Shown here: piece after piece, positions 33,333 through 44,770 of the stretch
Position numbering within the stretch: position 1 is the stretch's first letter
Layout of the letters: every line of letters starts with the position of its first letter
Source of the DNA: an uncultured Clostridia bacterium
Lineage (GTDB): Bacteria; Bacillota; Clostridia; Christensenellales; UBA1242
Assembly: GCA_944377165.1 (NCBI GenBank)
Contig: CALWEJ010000007.1
Coordinates: 1 to 64,000, forward strand
Direction: 5' to 3'
Length of the DNA: 64,000 nucleotides
Position numbers and translations under genes: made by a program
Notes under the pieces: model-generated
The model's database searches: none
What the model was told of the DNA's origin: nothing
Seen by the model: the letters and a program-made list of their open reading frames with translations, nothing else

Positions 33333-33348
33333 TAATATGGAGGAAAAA

Positions 33349-35514
33349 ATGAAAGTTATTAAGCGAGATGGACAAGAAGTTATCTTCGATCCAGCCAAAA
33401 TTAAACTAGCAGTTATTAAGGGGAATAACTCGGTCGATGAGGTTAGTAAACGTTTAACGGACGCGCAGATTGACGCGATTACAAGTTCGGTTGAAAAACA
33501 GTGCCTTAGTTTAGGTCGTGCAGTCGGTGTTGAAGAAATTCAAGATATGGTTATTAAAGCCATTATTAACGAGCGCGCTTCCGAAGTTGCTACTAATTAT
33601 ATTACATATAGATATAATAGAGCACTAACTAGACAAGCGAATACTACTGATAAAAATGTCCTTTCGCTTATTGATTGTACTAATGAGGAAGTTAAGCAAG
33701 AGAACAGTAATAAAAACCCTACTATAAATAGTGTGCAACGTGATTATATGGCAGGTGAAATGAGTAAAGATTTGACAAAAAGATTTTTACTTCCACCGCA
33801 TATTTGGAAGGCGCACGAAGAAGGATTAATCCACTTCCACGACGCAGATTATTTTGCACAACGTATGCACAACTGTGATTTGGTTAACTTGGAAGATATG
33901 TTGCAAAATGGCACAGTTATATCTAACACATTAATCGAGCGTCCGCATTCATTCTCTACTGCTTGTAATATTGCGACCCAAATTGTTGCGCAAGTAGCTT
34001 CTAGTCAATACGGCGGTCAAAGTATAAGTTTGGCGCACCTTGCCCCATTCGTTGACGTAAGCAGACAAAAAATTAGGTCTGAAGTTATTGAAGAATTAAA
34101 ATCTGCCGGCGCTGAATTGGACGAAGCCGTTATTCATAATATAACTGAAAGCCGTGTTAGAAAAGAAGTTAATCGCGGTGTACAGACTATTCAATATCAG
34201 GTTATCACGCTTATGACAACTAACGGTCAAGCGCCTTTCGTGACTGAATTCCTATACCTTGGCGAAGCTAAAAATGAACGTGAGCGCGAAGATTTAGCAA
34301 TGATTATTGAAGAAACTCTTGAACAACGTTATACGGGTGTAAAAAACGAAAAGGGCGTTTATATAACCCCAGCCTTCCCAAAAATTATTTATGTGCTTGA
34401 AGAGGATAACATTCACCCAGATAGTAAATACTACTATCTAACTAAATTAGCTGCTAAATGTACTGCTAAACGTCTAGTCCCTGATTACATCAGCGAAAAG
34501 AAGATGAAAGAGTTAAAAGAAGGAAATTGTTTCCCTGTTATGGGTTGCAGAAGCTGTCTTAACCCTTGGAAAGACGAAAACGGAAATTACAAGTTCTACG
34601 GCCGATTCAATCAAGGTGTTGTCACTATCAACTTAGTTGACGTTGCACTATCTAGCGGTGGAGATTACAAAAAATTCTGGCAAATCTTTGACGAACGCCT
34701 TGAGTTGTGTCGTGAAGCTTTAATGTGCCGTCACAATAGATTAAAGGGAACAGTTAGCGACGTCGCTCCTATTTTGTGGCAACACGGCGCAATAGCACGT
34801 TTAAAGCCGGGCGAAAAGATTGATAAACTTCTTTACGGCGGATATTCTACAATTTCGCTTGGATATGCTGGACTATATGAATGCGTAAAATATATGACCG
34901 GTAAATCGCATACTGACCCTGAGGCAACTCCTTTTGCTATCGAAGTTATGAAGCATATGAACGATAAATGCACTGAGTGGAGAAAAGCAACAAATATTTA
35001 CTTCTCTATCTATGGTACACCACTTGAGAGCACTACATATAAGTTCGCTAAATCATTGCAACGTAGATTCGGTATCATTCCTGGAATCACTGATAAGAAC
35101 TATATCACAAATAGTTATCACATTCACGTGACTGAACATATCAACGCATTTGATAAGCTCGCATTTGAGAGTCAATTCCAAGCATTATCTACAGGTGGGG
35201 CAATAAGTTATGTCGAAGTTCCTAATATGCAAGATAATATCGAAGCTGTACTACAAGTTATTAAATTCATTTATGACAACATTATGTATGCAGAACTTAA
35301 TACAAAATCAGATTATTGTCAGGTATGCGGTTATGACGGCGAAATTGTCATTGAAGAAGACCAAGACGGAAAGCTTATTTGGAAATGCCCAAATTGTGGC
35401 AATAAAGACCAAACAAAAATGAATGTAGCGCGTAGGACTTGTGGTTATATCGGAAGTCAATTCTGGAATCAAGGCAGAACTCAAGAAATAAGAGATAGAG
35501 TGCTTCATTTATAA
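33349..35514 (+). CDS. nrdD: Anaerobic ribonucleoside-triphosphate reductase
   Basis: A 721-residue class III enzyme that reduces NTPs to dNTPs with formate as reductant. An N-terminal ATP-cone (MKVIKRDGQEVIFDP..., residues 1-90) is followed by the glycyl-radical barrel. A Cys pair in GCRSCLNPW lies near the middle. A zinc site is formed by CQVCGYDG...CPNCGN. The radical glycine is in RTCGYIGSQFWNQGR near the C-terminus. ATG 33349 is preferred over the ATG 12 bases upstream because GGAGG of the ribosome site lies between them. nrdG follows after 207 bp. Confidence 0.97.
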   Translation: MKVIKRDGQEVIFDPAKIKLAVIKGNNSVDEVSKRLTDAQIDAITSSVEKQCLSLGRAVGVEEIQDMVIKAIINERASEVATNYITYRYNRALTRQANTTDKNVLSLIDCTNEEVKQENSNKNPTINSVQRDYMAGEMSKDLTKRFLLPPHIWKAHEEGLIHFHDADYFAQRMHNCDLVNLEDMLQNGTVISNTLIERPHSFSTACNIATQIVAQVASSQYGGQSISLAHLAPFVDVSRQKIRSEVIEELKSAGAELDEAVIHNITESRVRKEVNRGVQTIQYQVITLMTTNGQAPFVTEFLYLGEAKNEREREDLAMIIEETLEQRYTGVKNEKGVYITPAFPKIIYVLEEDNIHPDSKYYYLTKLAAKCTAKRLVPDYISEKKMKELKEGNCFPVMGCRSCLNPWKDENGNYKFYGRFNQGVVTINLVDVALSSGGDYKKFWQIFDERLELCREALMCRHNRLKGTVSDVAPILWQHGAIARLKPGEKIDKLLYGGYSTISLGYAGLYECVKYMTGKSHTDPEATPFAIEVMKHMNDKCTEWRKATNIYFSIYGTPLESTTYKFAKSLQRRFGIIPGITDKNYITNSYHIHVTEHINAFDKLAFESQFQALSTGGAISYVEVPNMQDNIEAVLQVIKFIYDNIMYAELNTKSDYCQVCGYDGEIVIEEDQDGKLIWKCPNCGNKDQTKMNVARRTCGYIGSQFWNQGRTQEIRDRVLHL

Positions 35515-35721
35515 AAAATAATTGTTATCTTTATAATCAAACAAAAAACAATTTAAAATTTTATTTAGATACAAATTAATATTTTAAATAAAAAATATTA
35601 GAAAAATATTTAAAAATTATTAAAAAACCTATTATAATTCAATAAAAATATACGAAAATCTTAAAAATAACAGAAAATTTATTATTTCATATAATTTAAT
35701 TATTAAAATTTAGGACTTATT

Positions 35722-36276
35722 ATGAATTATGGAAATATAAAATACAACGATATAGCGAATGGCGAAGGCGTACGTACTTCGCTTTTCGTTAGTGGTTGTA
35801 CGCATCATTGCAAGAACTGTTTTAATCCAGAGACGTGGGACTTTAATTATGGAAAGCCATTTACTAGCGAAGTGGAAAAAGAAATTATTGAGAGTTTAAA
35901 GCCTATTCACATTAATGGACTAACGATTTTAGGTGGCGAGCCTATGGAACCCAGCAATCAAAAAGTGCTTTTACCATTTGTAAAAAAGGTTAAAGAAATG
36001 TATCCTAATAAAACAATTTGGTGCTATACCGGTTATTTATTCGATAGTGAACTATTAAATAACAGTCGCGCGCATTGCCCTTGGACACGCGAATTATTGT
36101 CATATATTGATATAATAGTTGACGGAGAGTTTAAAGAAGATTTAAAAGATATAACTTTGAGATTTAAAGGGTCTAGTAATCAGCGCGTAATTGACGTACA
36201 AAAAAGTTTAGAGTCAAATAGTGTAGTTTTAAGTCCATATAACGAAAAACGCAGTAAAAATTTTTATGGGAATTAA
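35722..36276 (+). CDS. nrdG: Anaerobic ribonucleotide reductase activating protein (radical SAM)
   Basis: A 184-residue radical-SAM activase that generates the glycyl radical on NrdD. The CxxxCxxC cluster motif is CTHHCKNC (Cys26, Cys30, Cys33). LGGEPM is the SAM-binding GGE segment. Length and order are standard. AGGA precedes the ATG. The unusually long 207-bp AT-rich gap from nrdD has no terminator that I can see, so co-transcription is still likely. A 52-residue basic frame follows after 3 bp. Confidence 0.95.
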   Translation: MNYGNIKYNDIANGEGVRTSLFVSGCTHHCKNCFNPETWDFNYGKPFTSEVEKEIIESLKPIHINGLTILGGEPMEPSNQKVLLPFVKKVKEMYPNKTIWCYTGYLFDSELLNNSRAHCPWTRELLSYIDIIVDGEFKEDLKDITLRFKGSSNQRVIDVQKSLESNSVVLSPYNEKRSKNFYGN

Positions 36277-36279
36277 AAT

Positions 36280-36438
36280 ATGAGTAAAATTAAAATTTTA
36301 AAACGACTTCCTAAATCTAAAAAAATTAAAAGCACAAAGAAAATGCGTAAATCTAACTATTCGTCAAATAATGCAAACGATAAATATTTAAATTTCTATG
36401 ATGATATTAAAATAAGTTCGAAAAAATATGATTGGTAA
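36280..36438 (+). CDS. Small basic protein encoded directly after nrdG
   Basis: A 52-codon frame starting MSKIKILKRLPKSKK and ending KKYDW. The first 25 residues are almost entirely Lys/Arg/Ser with few acidic residues, while the C-terminal half is Asp/Asn/Tyr-rich. It begins 3 bases after the nrdG stop with a GGGAAT-type weak ribosome site, so translation may be coupled. No homology recognised. A perfect 13-bp terminator lies 232 bases downstream. Confidence 0.45.
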   Translation: MSKIKILKRLPKSKKIKSTKKMRKSNYSSNNANDKYLNFYDDIKISSKKYDW

Positions 36439-36943
36439 ACTTATTAAAAATAAAAAATAATCAAAAACAAATAATTTTAATGCAAAAGGAATTAAAAATA
36501 TCATTATAATTATAAAATTTGTAAAAAATACAATATTTATTAAAAATAATTAAATTAAAAATATTATTTTGAATTAAAAATACAAGATTTTAGAAAATAT
36601 TAATAGGTTTTTCAATAATTATAAAATTGTTTTATTAACCCATTAATTAGAAATTTAATTTTAATAAATAAAAATAGAGCATAAAATATGCTCTATTTTT
36701 TAATACATTTATTTTAATTTTTATATATTTTATTCATATACTTTATAAATTTAACAACTAAAATTTACTAATATCATAATTCAAGTTTTATTAATCTAAT
36801 AATTTAAACATTTTTAAACATTATAATTTAATATTTTCAATATTGAGATTATTTTTCAATTTTTCGTGATATTTATAATAAAACTAAAAATTAATTAAAA
36901 ATATATAAAATTATGCTAAAATTTAATTATAAATTAATAATTA
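36439..36943. other. Very AT-rich intergenic region with one terminator
   Basis: About 505 bases between convergent genes with tracts of poly-A/T and no supported frame. The hairpin at 36671-36704 is the only definite element. Confidence 0.5.
36671..36704. terminator. Terminator of the nrdDG unit
   Basis: A perfect 13-bp stem AAAATAGAGCATA/TATGCTCTATTTT (36671-36683 and 36687-36699) with a 3-base loop, followed by Ts. Confidence 0.85.
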
Positions 36944-37786
36944 TTATATTTTTTCTTTAAATTTTTTATTTTTTCTTTTTTCAACAATATAACCAATAAG
37001 TAAAAGAATTCCGCTAACTAAAATGGTAGTTCCAATACAGACAATTATACAATTAGCACGATTTAAAACATTATAATAAAAGGTCACATTAGTAGATATA
37101 TTATTAGGCTCAACTTCCCAAGTATGATAGTACTCCCCATTAAGATTAGTTATATAGTCTGCGTCACTATGCTCTCGCCTACTATCTGTCACATATGTGT
37201 ATAGCAGTTTATTTTCTTGATTAATAAAATTTGGATATTCGCTAATTATTTCATCATAAATTTTATTATAGAGTGCGCTATAATCTGCGAACATTGATGA
37301 CGATGAATAATAGATTTTATCATAAAGAAAATGTTCCTCCGTACTAACTTTAGTTTCGCTAATATTTTTCATATTGTAGTAATATCTATAAACATCTGCA
37401 TTTTTAAATCGCAATCCAACGACAAAAGTATTATTCTCCCATTCATTTAAATATAGAATTTCAATACCATCTTGATAGCTAGCTAAAATTTTTCGTGTTT
37501 CGTCCGTACTTAACAAAATGTCTTGCGCTAATTCAAATTTAAATTGATTAATAATTGCTTGTGCTTCACGAACGGAAACATTCTCGACTTTTGTTTTAAT
37601 TTCGTCCATAGTATAACCTGAACTAGTAATAGTTCCTTCGTCTAAACTAATATATACAAGCTCATCTACAGTTCCGTCGTCGTTGAGTACAGTCATTGCT
37701 CTAACTTCACTACAAGCGGAAAAACAAATAGTCACTAACAGAAGTAAACAAATGAACATAACTTTAACTGCACTTTTCTTTGCCAT
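36944..37786 (-). CDS. Membrane-anchored lipoprotein of unknown function
   Basis: A 280-residue protein with a lipoprotein signal peptide: positive MAKKSAVK, hydrophobic core, and lipobox FSAC with Cys near residue 25. The mature part is acidic and Tyr/Asn-rich, and a second membrane helix (IIVCIGTTILVSGILLLIGYIV) precedes a basic C-terminal tail. It is thus attached at both ends with an extracellular domain of about 200 residues. No enzyme motif was found. AGGGG precedes the ATG. Monocistronic. Confidence 0.75.
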   Translation of the reverse strand: MAKKSAVKVMFICLLLLVTICFSACSEVRAMTVLNDDGTVDELVYISLDEGTITSSGYTMDEIKTKVENVSVREAQAIINQFKFELAQDILLSTDETRKILASYQDGIEILYLNEWENNTFVVGLRFKNADVYRYYYNMKNISETKVSTEEHFLYDKIYYSSSSMFADYSALYNKIYDEIISEYPNFINQENKLLYTYVTDSRREHSDADYITNLNGEYYHTWEVEPNNISTNVTFYYNVLNRANCIIVCIGTTILVSGILLLIGYIVEKRKNKKFKEKI

Positions 37787-37924
37787 TAATCCCCCTATAT
37801 AATATATTTATCTTATTATATTATATAATACAATTTTTATTTTTATAGGTAAACAAAAATTAATAAAATATTGAATTTTAAAATCTGATTTTTTATTAAA
37901 ATTTTCTCTTTAAATAGATATAAA

Positions 37925-37952
37925 AATAAGAGTGGTTTCCCACTCCTATTTA
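37925..37952 (-). terminator. Terminator of gyrBA
   Basis: AATAAGAGTGG pairs with CCACTCCTATT (with G-T pairs) around TTTC, directly after the gyrA stop; a T tract follows on the minus strand. Confidence 0.75.
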
Positions 37953-40442
37953 TTAGTCGTTATTTTCTTCTTCCACCGTGTCAGAATCTGAATCGGATTC
38001 ATCTCTATCTACAACGGCGACACTAACTACTGCGTCACTTGCGCTGACTTTCATAAGTCGTACACCAAGGCTAGTCCTAGAAACAAGGTTAATAGAATCT
38101 GCGTGTGTTCTAATCATAACTCCGTCGCTAGATATTGCTAAAATATCATTGTCGGCAGTAATTGCTCGCATTGCGACAACTTTACCTGTCTTATCATTGA
38201 ACACACCTGCTTTAATTCCCTTGCCGTGTCTATTCTGCAATCTATAATCTTCTGGCTTACTACGTTTAGCATAACCCTTTTCTGTGACAGTTAAAATGTC
38301 TTTATTAGGGTCAAGGACAATCATATCAATAACATTTTCGTCGCTATCAATCTTCATACTCTTAACACCCTGACTTGTTCTACCTTGTGGGCGAATATTC
38401 TTTTCAGAGAAACGTAAACATTTACCATTATCACTAGCGATTAACAATTCGTCGTTAGGATGAACGATTTTAGCGCTAACTAGACTATCGTCGTCTAGTA
38501 ATTTTATAGCTAATTTACCATTTTTCCTTACATTTTCGAATTCAGAGAGTTTTGTTTTCTTAATAAGTCCTTTTTGAGTAGCAAGAACAAGGTATGCATC
38601 TTGCGACTTATCAAATTTTATAATAGTATTAATCTTTTCGTCTGCGTCTAAAGGAAGCAAGTTAACTAGTGCTCTCCCCTTATTTTGTCTGCCCGCTTCT
38701 GGAATATTGTAAGCTTTTAACACATACACTTTTCCGCGAGTAGAGAAGAACATCAAGTCGTCGTGGCTGTTAGCAACGAACATATCAGATATAAAGTCTT
38801 CTTCCTTAGTCTTATGCGCATTAACACCGCGGCCACCTCTATGTTGTGACTTGTATTCGCTAACTGGTAAGCGCTTCACATATCCTTGATTTGTGAGTGA
38901 TATAACAACGTCGTGACGTTCAATTAAGTCACCTATATCAATATCGTCATAATCTAATATTATTTCTGATTTACGTGGAGTAGGATATTTTTCTTTAATC
39001 TCCAATAATTCTTCTTTTATAATATCGTCAATCTTATGTTCGTCCGCCAATATACCTTTTAGTTTAGCGATAGTTAAGTCAAGTTCATTTAATTCTTCTT
39101 TTAACTTCTCAACTTCAAGTCCTGTTAGACGTGATAATTTCATTTCAAGGATAGCATTTGCTTGTCTATCACTTAAACCGAAAGTGTCAATGAGTCGCGC
39201 ACAAGCATTATTTTTATCACTACTTGTCTTGATGATTTTAATAACTTCATCTATATTGTTTACCGCGATAACTAAGCCTGCTAAAATATGTTCGCGCTCT
39301 TCCGCCTTATTTAAATCAAACTTTGTTCTACGCGTAATAACTTCGCGTTGGAAAGAAAGGTAGTGGAACAAAATCTCTTGCAAATTCAAAACTTTAGGTT
39401 CACCGTTCACAAGAGCTAAAAGGATTATTCCGCTAGATAATTGTAATTGCGTTTGCTTATAAAGTAGGTTAAGAACAACTTGCGGATTGGCATCTCTTTT
39501 TAACTCAATAACGATACGCATACCGTCCCTATCCGACTCGTCACGTATATCGCTAATACCTTCAATTTTCTTATCTTTAACTAATCCTGCAATTTGCTGG
39601 ATAAGTTTAGATTTATTTACCTGATAAGGAATAGCATTAACTACAATTCTCCAACGTTTTCCCTCGTCGTACGATTCAATTTCGGTCTTAGCGCGCATAA
39701 CAACACCGCCACGACCTGTTTTATATGCCTGTCTAATAGCATTATTACCTAAGATTTCTCCACCTGTTGGAAAGTCTGGAGCAGGTATATATTGCATAAG
39801 TTCGTCAATCGTGATATTTGGATTATCTATCATTGCGACGACAGCATCTATTGTTTCATTAAGGTTGTGTGGTGGTATATTTGTAGCCATACCTACGGCA
39901 ATACCGTCACTACCGTTTACTAGCAGATTAGGGAACCTACTAGGCAAAACAGTAGGTTCAAGCGCGGTCGTATCAAAGTTAGGCATAAAATCGACTGTAT
40001 CTTTGTCTATATCGCGCAACAATTCGCTAGCAATTTTACTTAATCTTGCCTCAGTATAACGCATTGCAGCCGCTGGGTCGCCGTCCACACTACCAAAGTT
40101 TCCGTGTCCGTCAACAAGCGGTTCATTAATAGTAAAGTCTTGTGCTAGACGCACCATTGCGTCATAAACTGAACTATCGCCGTGCGGATGATATTTACCT
40201 AAAACTTCACCGACAACCTTAACACTTTTTCTAAAAGGTTTATCGCTAGTTAGTCCAATCTCATTCATAGCGTGCAAAATACGTCTATGGACAGGCTTTA
40301 ATCCATCTCTAACATCTGGTATCGCACGCGAAACATTAACCGCCATAGCATAAGCAATAAATGATTCTTTCATTTCGTGCTCAATATCTATATCAATATA
40401 TCGCGTATTATCAATCTTCTCAAAAATGTTTTTATCTTTCAT
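37953..40442 (-). CDS. gyrA: DNA gyrase subunit A
   Basis: An 829-residue type II topoisomerase A subunit. The quinolone-resistance region has [19 protein letters not shown], with Ser and Asp in the usual sensitive positions (HGDSSVYD), and the catalytic Tyr129 lies in [11 protein letters not shown]. The C-terminal DNA-wrapping pinwheel contains a GyrA box [11 protein letters not shown], which distinguishes it from ParC. The acidic tail ([16 protein letters not shown]) is a common gyrase autoregulatory feature. It starts 8 bp after gyrB with a TAGGAG site. Confidence 0.97.
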   Translation of the reverse strand: MKDKNIFEKIDNTRYIDIDIEHEMKESFIAYAMAVNVSRAIPDVRDGLKPVHRRILHAMNEIGLTSDKPFRKSVKVVGEVLGKYHPHGDSSVYDAMVRLAQDFTINEPLVDGHGNFGSVDGDPAAAMRYTEARLSKIASELLRDIDKDTVDFMPNFDTTALEPTVLPSRFPNLLVNGSDGIAVGMATNIPPHNLNETIDAVVAMIDNPNITIDELMQYIPAPDFPTGGEILGNNAIRQAYKTGRGGVVMRAKTEIESYDEGKRWRIVVNAIPYQVNKSKLIQQIAGLVKDKKIEGISDIRDESDRDGMRIVIELKRDANPQVVLNLLYKQTQLQLSSGIILLALVNGEPKVLNLQEILFHYLSFQREVITRRTKFDLNKAEEREHILAGLVIAVNNIDEVIKIIKTSSDKNNACARLIDTFGLSDRQANAILEMKLSRLTGLEVEKLKEELNELDLTIAKLKGILADEHKIDDIIKEELLEIKEKYPTPRKSEIILDYDDIDIGDLIERHDVVISLTNQGYVKRLPVSEYKSQHRGGRGVNAHKTKEEDFISDMFVANSHDDLMFFSTRGKVYVLKAYNIPEAGRQNKGRALVNLLPLDADEKINTIIKFDKSQDAYLVLATQKGLIKKTKLSEFENVRKNGKLAIKLLDDDSLVSAKIVHPNDELLIASDNGKCLRFSEKNIRPQGRTSQGVKSMKIDSDENVIDMIVLDPNKDILTVTEKGYAKRSKPEDYRLQNRHGKGIKAGVFNDKTGKVVAMRAITADNDILAISSDGVMIRTHADSINLVSRTSLGVRLMKVSASDAVVSVAVVDRDESDSDSDTVEEENND

Positions 40443-40450
40443 ACTTTCTC

Positions 40451-42403
40451 CTAGATGTCAAGATTCTTAACTAACGTTGCATATTTTTCGATAAATTCAC
40501 GTCTTGCTTCTGGTCTATCTCCCATTAACAAATCGAAAACTTCATTACAAGTCACTTCGTCTTTCATCTGTACTTTCTTTAATGTTCTGCTCTCTGGATT
40601 CATAGTTGTTTCCCACAACTGGTCTGTATCCATTTCGCCTAGTCCTTTATAACGTTGCACATCATAGCCTTTTTCACTACCGTTTAGCGCATTTTCTTTT
40701 TCTTCTTCGCTATAATAGTAATTCACTTGTTTACCGCGTGTGACTTTATATAGTGGTGGTTGTGCGACATACACGTGTCCTTCTTCGATAAGCGGACGCA
40801 TAAATCTGAAGAAGAATGTAAGCATTAATATCTCGATATGACTACCATCGACATCGGCATCGGTCATTATGATAATCTTGTCATACCTTAATTTCTTAGG
40901 GTCACAATCTTCGTATATTCCGCAACCAAAAGCAGTTATCATAGCATTAATTTCAGCATTTTCAAGTGCACGAGCGAGTCTAGTTTTCTCTACGTTCAAT
41001 ATTTTACCGCGAAGTGGAAGTATTGCTTGGAAACGTCTATCACGACCATTTTTCGCTGTACCGCCCGCTGAATCTCCTTCGACAATAAATATTTCGCATT
41101 GACTTGCGTCCTTACTGCTACAATCTGCCAACTTACCCGGCAAAGTCGTGCTCTCTAAAGCGCTCTTTCTTCTAGTGTCCTCGCGCGCATTGCGTGCTGC
41201 TTCACGTGCACGTTGCGATAACATACATTTATTAATAAGTTCTTTGCTTTCCTTTGGGTGTTCTTCTAGGTAGTCCTTAAAGCACTCTTCCATCGCCTTA
41301 GCTGTAAATCCACGTATCTCGTCCGTACCTAATTTCGTTTTAGTCTGACCTTCAAATTGTGGTTCTTCCACTTTTACCGAAATTACAGCGACTATACCTT
41401 CACGCGTGTCTTCGCCAGATAATTTTACTTTATCTTTAACAAGTTTATTTTCAATGGCATAATCGTTGATTATCTTCATTAAACTTGCTTTAAAACCATC
41501 TACGTGCTTACCGCCTTCTTCCGTATTAATGTTATTACAATAACTATGAATGTTCTCTGTATATGTGTCTGTGTATTGGAAACTAAATTCTATTTCACAC
41601 GTTGCATCAACACTTTGCCCATTCTCGTCCTTGCGCTTATAGTGATATATTTTATCTACATATATAGGTTCAGGGAAAATTGTTTGCTTATTCTCAGTTA
41701 AATCCGAAACAAATTCTTGAATACCTCCCATAAATTGATAGATATTTTCTTGTTCCCTACCTTCGCGCTCATCACGAATAGTTATTCTAAGCCCTTTATT
41801 TAAAAAGGCTATTTCTCTAAGACGTGATTTCAATACGTCATAATTAAATTCAGTTATAGGGAAGATTTCAAAATCGGGCTTAAAGGTGACACGTGTACCT
41901 GTCTTATTGCTATCGCCGACAATAGCAAGTCTATCACTAGGAATACCCCTATGATATTCTTGGTGATATTGATGACCATTTTGAAAAATGTCAAGTATAA
42001 GTGTTTCGCTAAGTGCGTTAACAACAGACAAACCTACGCCGTGCAATCCGCCTGAAATCTTATATCCGCCACCACCGAATTTACCACCTGCGTGTAATTT
42101 AGTCAACACAAGTTCAGCGGCGCTTATACCTTCTTTCTCGTGTATGCCTGTAGGTATTCCGCGTCCGTTATCTGTGACTGAAACTGAACCGTCCGCAAGT
42201 ATTCCCACTTCTATCTCATTACAATAGCCAGCGAGTGCTTCGTCTATAGAGTTATCCACAATCTCTGTGACTAAGTGATGCAATCCGCGCTCATCTGTAG
42301 AACCGATATACATCCCGGGACGTTTTCTGACTGGCTCTAGCCCTACAAGAACCTGAATCGCACTAGCTCCATAATCGCTTGTCACCTTTAATTCATCTGT
42401 CAT
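40451..42403 (-). CDS. gyrB: DNA gyrase subunit B
   Basis: A 650-residue ATPase subunit. The GHKL domain has [18 protein letters not shown] and [15 protein letters not shown], the TOPRIM domain has [15 protein letters not shown] and [11 protein letters not shown], and the tail ends with the [10 protein letters not shown] segment that contacts GyrA. Length is normal for a Gram-positive GyrB. It drives supercoiling together with GyrA. AAAGGAG precedes the ATG. Confidence 0.97.
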   Translation of the reverse strand: MTDELKVTSDYGASAIQVLVGLEPVRKRPGMYIGSTDERGLHHLVTEIVDNSIDEALAGYCNEIEVGILADGSVSVTDNGRGIPTGIHEKEGISAAELVLTKLHAGGKFGGGGYKISGGLHGVGLSVVNALSETLILDIFQNGHQYHQEYHRGIPSDRLAIVGDSNKTGTRVTFKPDFEIFPITEFNYDVLKSRLREIAFLNKGLRITIRDEREGREQENIYQFMGGIQEFVSDLTENKQTIFPEPIYVDKIYHYKRKDENGQSVDATCEIEFSFQYTDTYTENIHSYCNNINTEEGGKHVDGFKASLMKIINDYAIENKLVKDKVKLSGEDTREGIVAVISVKVEEPQFEGQTKTKLGTDEIRGFTAKAMEECFKDYLEEHPKESKELINKCMLSQRAREAARNAREDTRRKSALESTTLPGKLADCSSKDASQCEIFIVEGDSAGGTAKNGRDRRFQAILPLRGKILNVEKTRLARALENAEINAMITAFGCGIYEDCDPKKLRYDKIIIMTDADVDGSHIEILMLTFFFRFMRPLIEEGHVYVAQPPLYKVTRGKQVNYYYSEEEKENALNGSEKGYDVQRYKGLGEMDTDQLWETTMNPESRTLKKVQMKDEVTCNEVFDLLMGDRPEARREFIEKYATLVKNLDI

Positions 42404-42698
42404 AATATCTCCTTTAAATTTTAAGTAAGCAGTAAAATTTGCTCTCTTAAATAAAAATAGAATTTATATATTAAAAATTTATGTTATATATAAATATATA
42501 ACATAATTATATCAAAAAAACAATAATATATCAAGAGAAATTTTAAAGTTTTATTAAAATAAAAGTATATAATGTTATATTAAAACAAACGGCAAATTAA
42601 ATGTCGGTTTTGCATAAAAAATCGCCTAAAATTAGAAATTTTACTATCTATTTTAGGCGACTATAATTATTTGGTTTTAACTTACAATCTAAATACCT
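42404..42698. other. Intergenic region between metG and gyrB
   Basis: Contains the metG terminator at 42622-42660 and AT-rich DNA expected to hold the gyrB promoter. No other feature was recognised. Confidence 0.45.
42614..42660 (-). terminator. Terminator of metG
   Basis: TCGCCTAAAAT (42622-42632) and ATTTTAGGCGA (42650-42660) form a perfect 11-bp stem. On the minus strand it is followed by six Ts. Confidence 0.85.
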
Positions 42699-44696
42699 TT
42701 AACTAATTAGACTGCCGTCTTGAAGGTTTTTATCAGGAGTGATTAATGATACATTGCCGAGTGAGTCTTCCGCGCATATAATCATACCTTCACTAATAAA
42801 TCCTTTCATCTCACGCGGTGGAAGATTAGTGACAACTACGACTTTCTTTCCCTTCATTTGCTCAGGAGTATAATATTTTGCTATACCGCTTAAAATTGAA
42901 AGTACTTTTGTCCCTACACGTACTGACGAGTGTAAAAGTTTTGATTTTGGCACAGCTTCGCAATCTAGAACTAGCCCTACGCGCATCTCAACTTTAGCAA
43001 AATCGTCTATTGAAATTGGTTCGCTTGGCTTGAATTCGATAATTGGTGCATTCTCAATTTTTTGGTTTTCCACAATTTCGTCAATCTTTGGTTGAATATC
43101 TGCTAAACGTATGCGGTCAAATAGTATAATAGGATTAGCGGTCACTTTATATTCACTAGAAATGCCAAATTTATCTAATTCTTCATATTTCCTTTCAGTC
43201 ACATTTAATTCGTTAAATATTTTCTTAGCTGTTTCAGGCATAAAGCAAGATAACACATTAGCGCCTATATTAATGCTTTCTAGCAAATTAAATAGGACTT
43301 GATTTAATCTATTCTTTTTGCTCTCGTCCTTAGATAATACCCAAGGTTCGTTTTCGTCGATATATTTGTTTGCGCGTCTAAATAGTACCCACAATTCGTC
43401 TAATGCGTCTGCGATTTTATACTCGTTGATTTTCCCCATAACTCTATCACGCGTTGAAGTTGCGATATTGATAAGTTCGTCATCAAGTTGAATACGTGTA
43501 TTTGAGTTTTCCACTTTTCCACCAAGATATTGGTTAGCCATACCGATAGTACGCTTAACTAGATTCCCTAAAACATTAGACAAATCCGCGTTGTTGCGCT
43601 CGCAAACTAATTCCCAAGTAATAGTTCCGTCCGCATTAAAAGGCATTTCTCTTAAAACATAATATCTAATACTATCCACACCAAAAATTGAAGCTAAATC
43701 GTCTGCGTATAATACATTTCCTTTAGACTTGCTCATCTTCTCACCACCTTGTAATAGCCAAGGGTGACCAAGAATTTGTTTAGGCAAAGGCTCGCCTAAA
43801 GCCATTAAGAAGATAGGCCAATATATTGTATGGAAGCGAATAATATCTTTACCTACAATATGGACATCGGCAGGCCAATATTTTTTATAATTTTCGCTAG
43901 GAGAATCAGTGTCGTAGCCAATACCGGTAATATAATTATTTAATGCGTCTAGCCATACATATACAACGTGCTTGCTATCAAAATCTACAGGAATACCCCA
44001 CTTAAACGATGTACGAGAAACACATAAATCTTGCAATTTCGTTTTTATTGTTCCGTTATCAATCGCTTCAAGTAGTTCTTCATTAGATTTTCCGACGAAT
44101 GCGTCATCAAGTAAAAAGTTATTTAACATTTCATTCTTTCTTGATACCGGTTGAATGAAATCAGGATGCGTTAATATATGCTTTAAAAGTCTTGTTGCGT
44201 ACTTACTCATCTTGAAGAAATATGATTCTTCTTTAGCCGGTTGAACTTCGCGTCCGCAGTCAGGACACTTCCCGTCAACTAATTGGCTTTCAGTCCAAAA
44301 ACTTTCGCAAGGTGTACAATAAAGCCCTGTATATTCGCTCTTATAAATATCGCCCTTGTCATAAAATTTCTTGAATATCTTTTGAACTTCTCTTTCGTGG
44401 TCGGCATCTGTCGTGCGGATAAATTTATCATATGAAACATTCATTTTATCCCAAAGACCGCGAATTGTCCCTGCGACATTATCAACAAATTGTTTAGGAG
44501 TAAGTCCGCTCTCTTGTGCCTTTAATTCAATCTTTTGTCCGTGCTCGTCCGTACCAGTCATAAAAAAGACATCATACCCTTGCATTCGCTTAGCTCGCGC
44601 AATAGCGTCCGCTAAAATTGCTTCGTATGTATTACCAATATGTGGCTTGCCGGACGTATAAGCAATCGCCGTCGTGATATAAAATTTATCTTTCAT
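42699..44696 (-). CDS. metG: Methionyl-tRNA synthetase
   Basis: A 665-residue class I synthetase. The HIGH-type motif is KPHIGNTYEAI, a Cys4 zinc knuckle is CTPCESFW...CPDCGRE, and KMSKS lies in GGEKMSKSKGNVLY. The C-terminal 110 residues (VEMRVGLVLDCEAVPKSKLL...) are the EMAP/Trbp111-like tRNA-binding domain found in long bacterial MetRS. AAGGAG precedes the ATG. It follows the typA-dnaB-dtd operon by 74 bp on the same strand. No T-box leader was seen. Confidence 0.97.
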   Translation of the reverse strand: MKDKFYITTAIAYTSGKPHIGNTYEAILADAIARAKRMQGYDVFFMTGTDEHGQKIELKAQESGLTPKQFVDNVAGTIRGLWDKMNVSYDKFIRTTDADHEREVQKIFKKFYDKGDIYKSEYTGLYCTPCESFWTESQLVDGKCPDCGREVQPAKEESYFFKMSKYATRLLKHILTHPDFIQPVSRKNEMLNNFLLDDAFVGKSNEELLEAIDNGTIKTKLQDLCVSRTSFKWGIPVDFDSKHVVYVWLDALNNYITGIGYDTDSPSENYKKYWPADVHIVGKDIIRFHTIYWPIFLMALGEPLPKQILGHPWLLQGGEKMSKSKGNVLYADDLASIFGVDSIRYYVLREMPFNADGTITWELVCERNNADLSNVLGNLVKRTIGMANQYLGGKVENSNTRIQLDDELINIATSTRDRVMGKINEYKIADALDELWVLFRRANKYIDENEPWVLSKDESKKNRLNQVLFNLLESINIGANVLSCFMPETAKKIFNELNVTERKYEELDKFGISSEYKVTANPIILFDRIRLADIQPKIDEIVENQKIENAPIIEFKPSEPISIDDFAKVEMRVGLVLDCEAVPKSKLLHSSVRVGTKVLSILSGIAKYYTPEQMKGKKVVVVTNLPPREMKGFISEGMIICAEDSLGNVSLITPDKNLQDGSLIS

Positions 44697-44770
44697 ATTT
44701 TCTCCTTAATAAATGTATATGATTTTTATTTAATGTGGAATTTTAATTATATATATTTCAATTCCAATAG

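Noticed and set aside
33337..33348. Upstream ATG for nrdD
   Set aside because: It lies inside the GGAGG ribosome site of the downstream ATG.
37978..40059. Plus-strand frames opposite gyrA and many other genes
   Set aside because: They are shadow frames inside well-identified coding sequence, with no ribosome sites.
42404..44770. T-box or other riboswitch upstream of metG or gyrB
   Set aside because: No T-box bulge, specifier stem or antiterminator sequence was recognisable in the short leaders.
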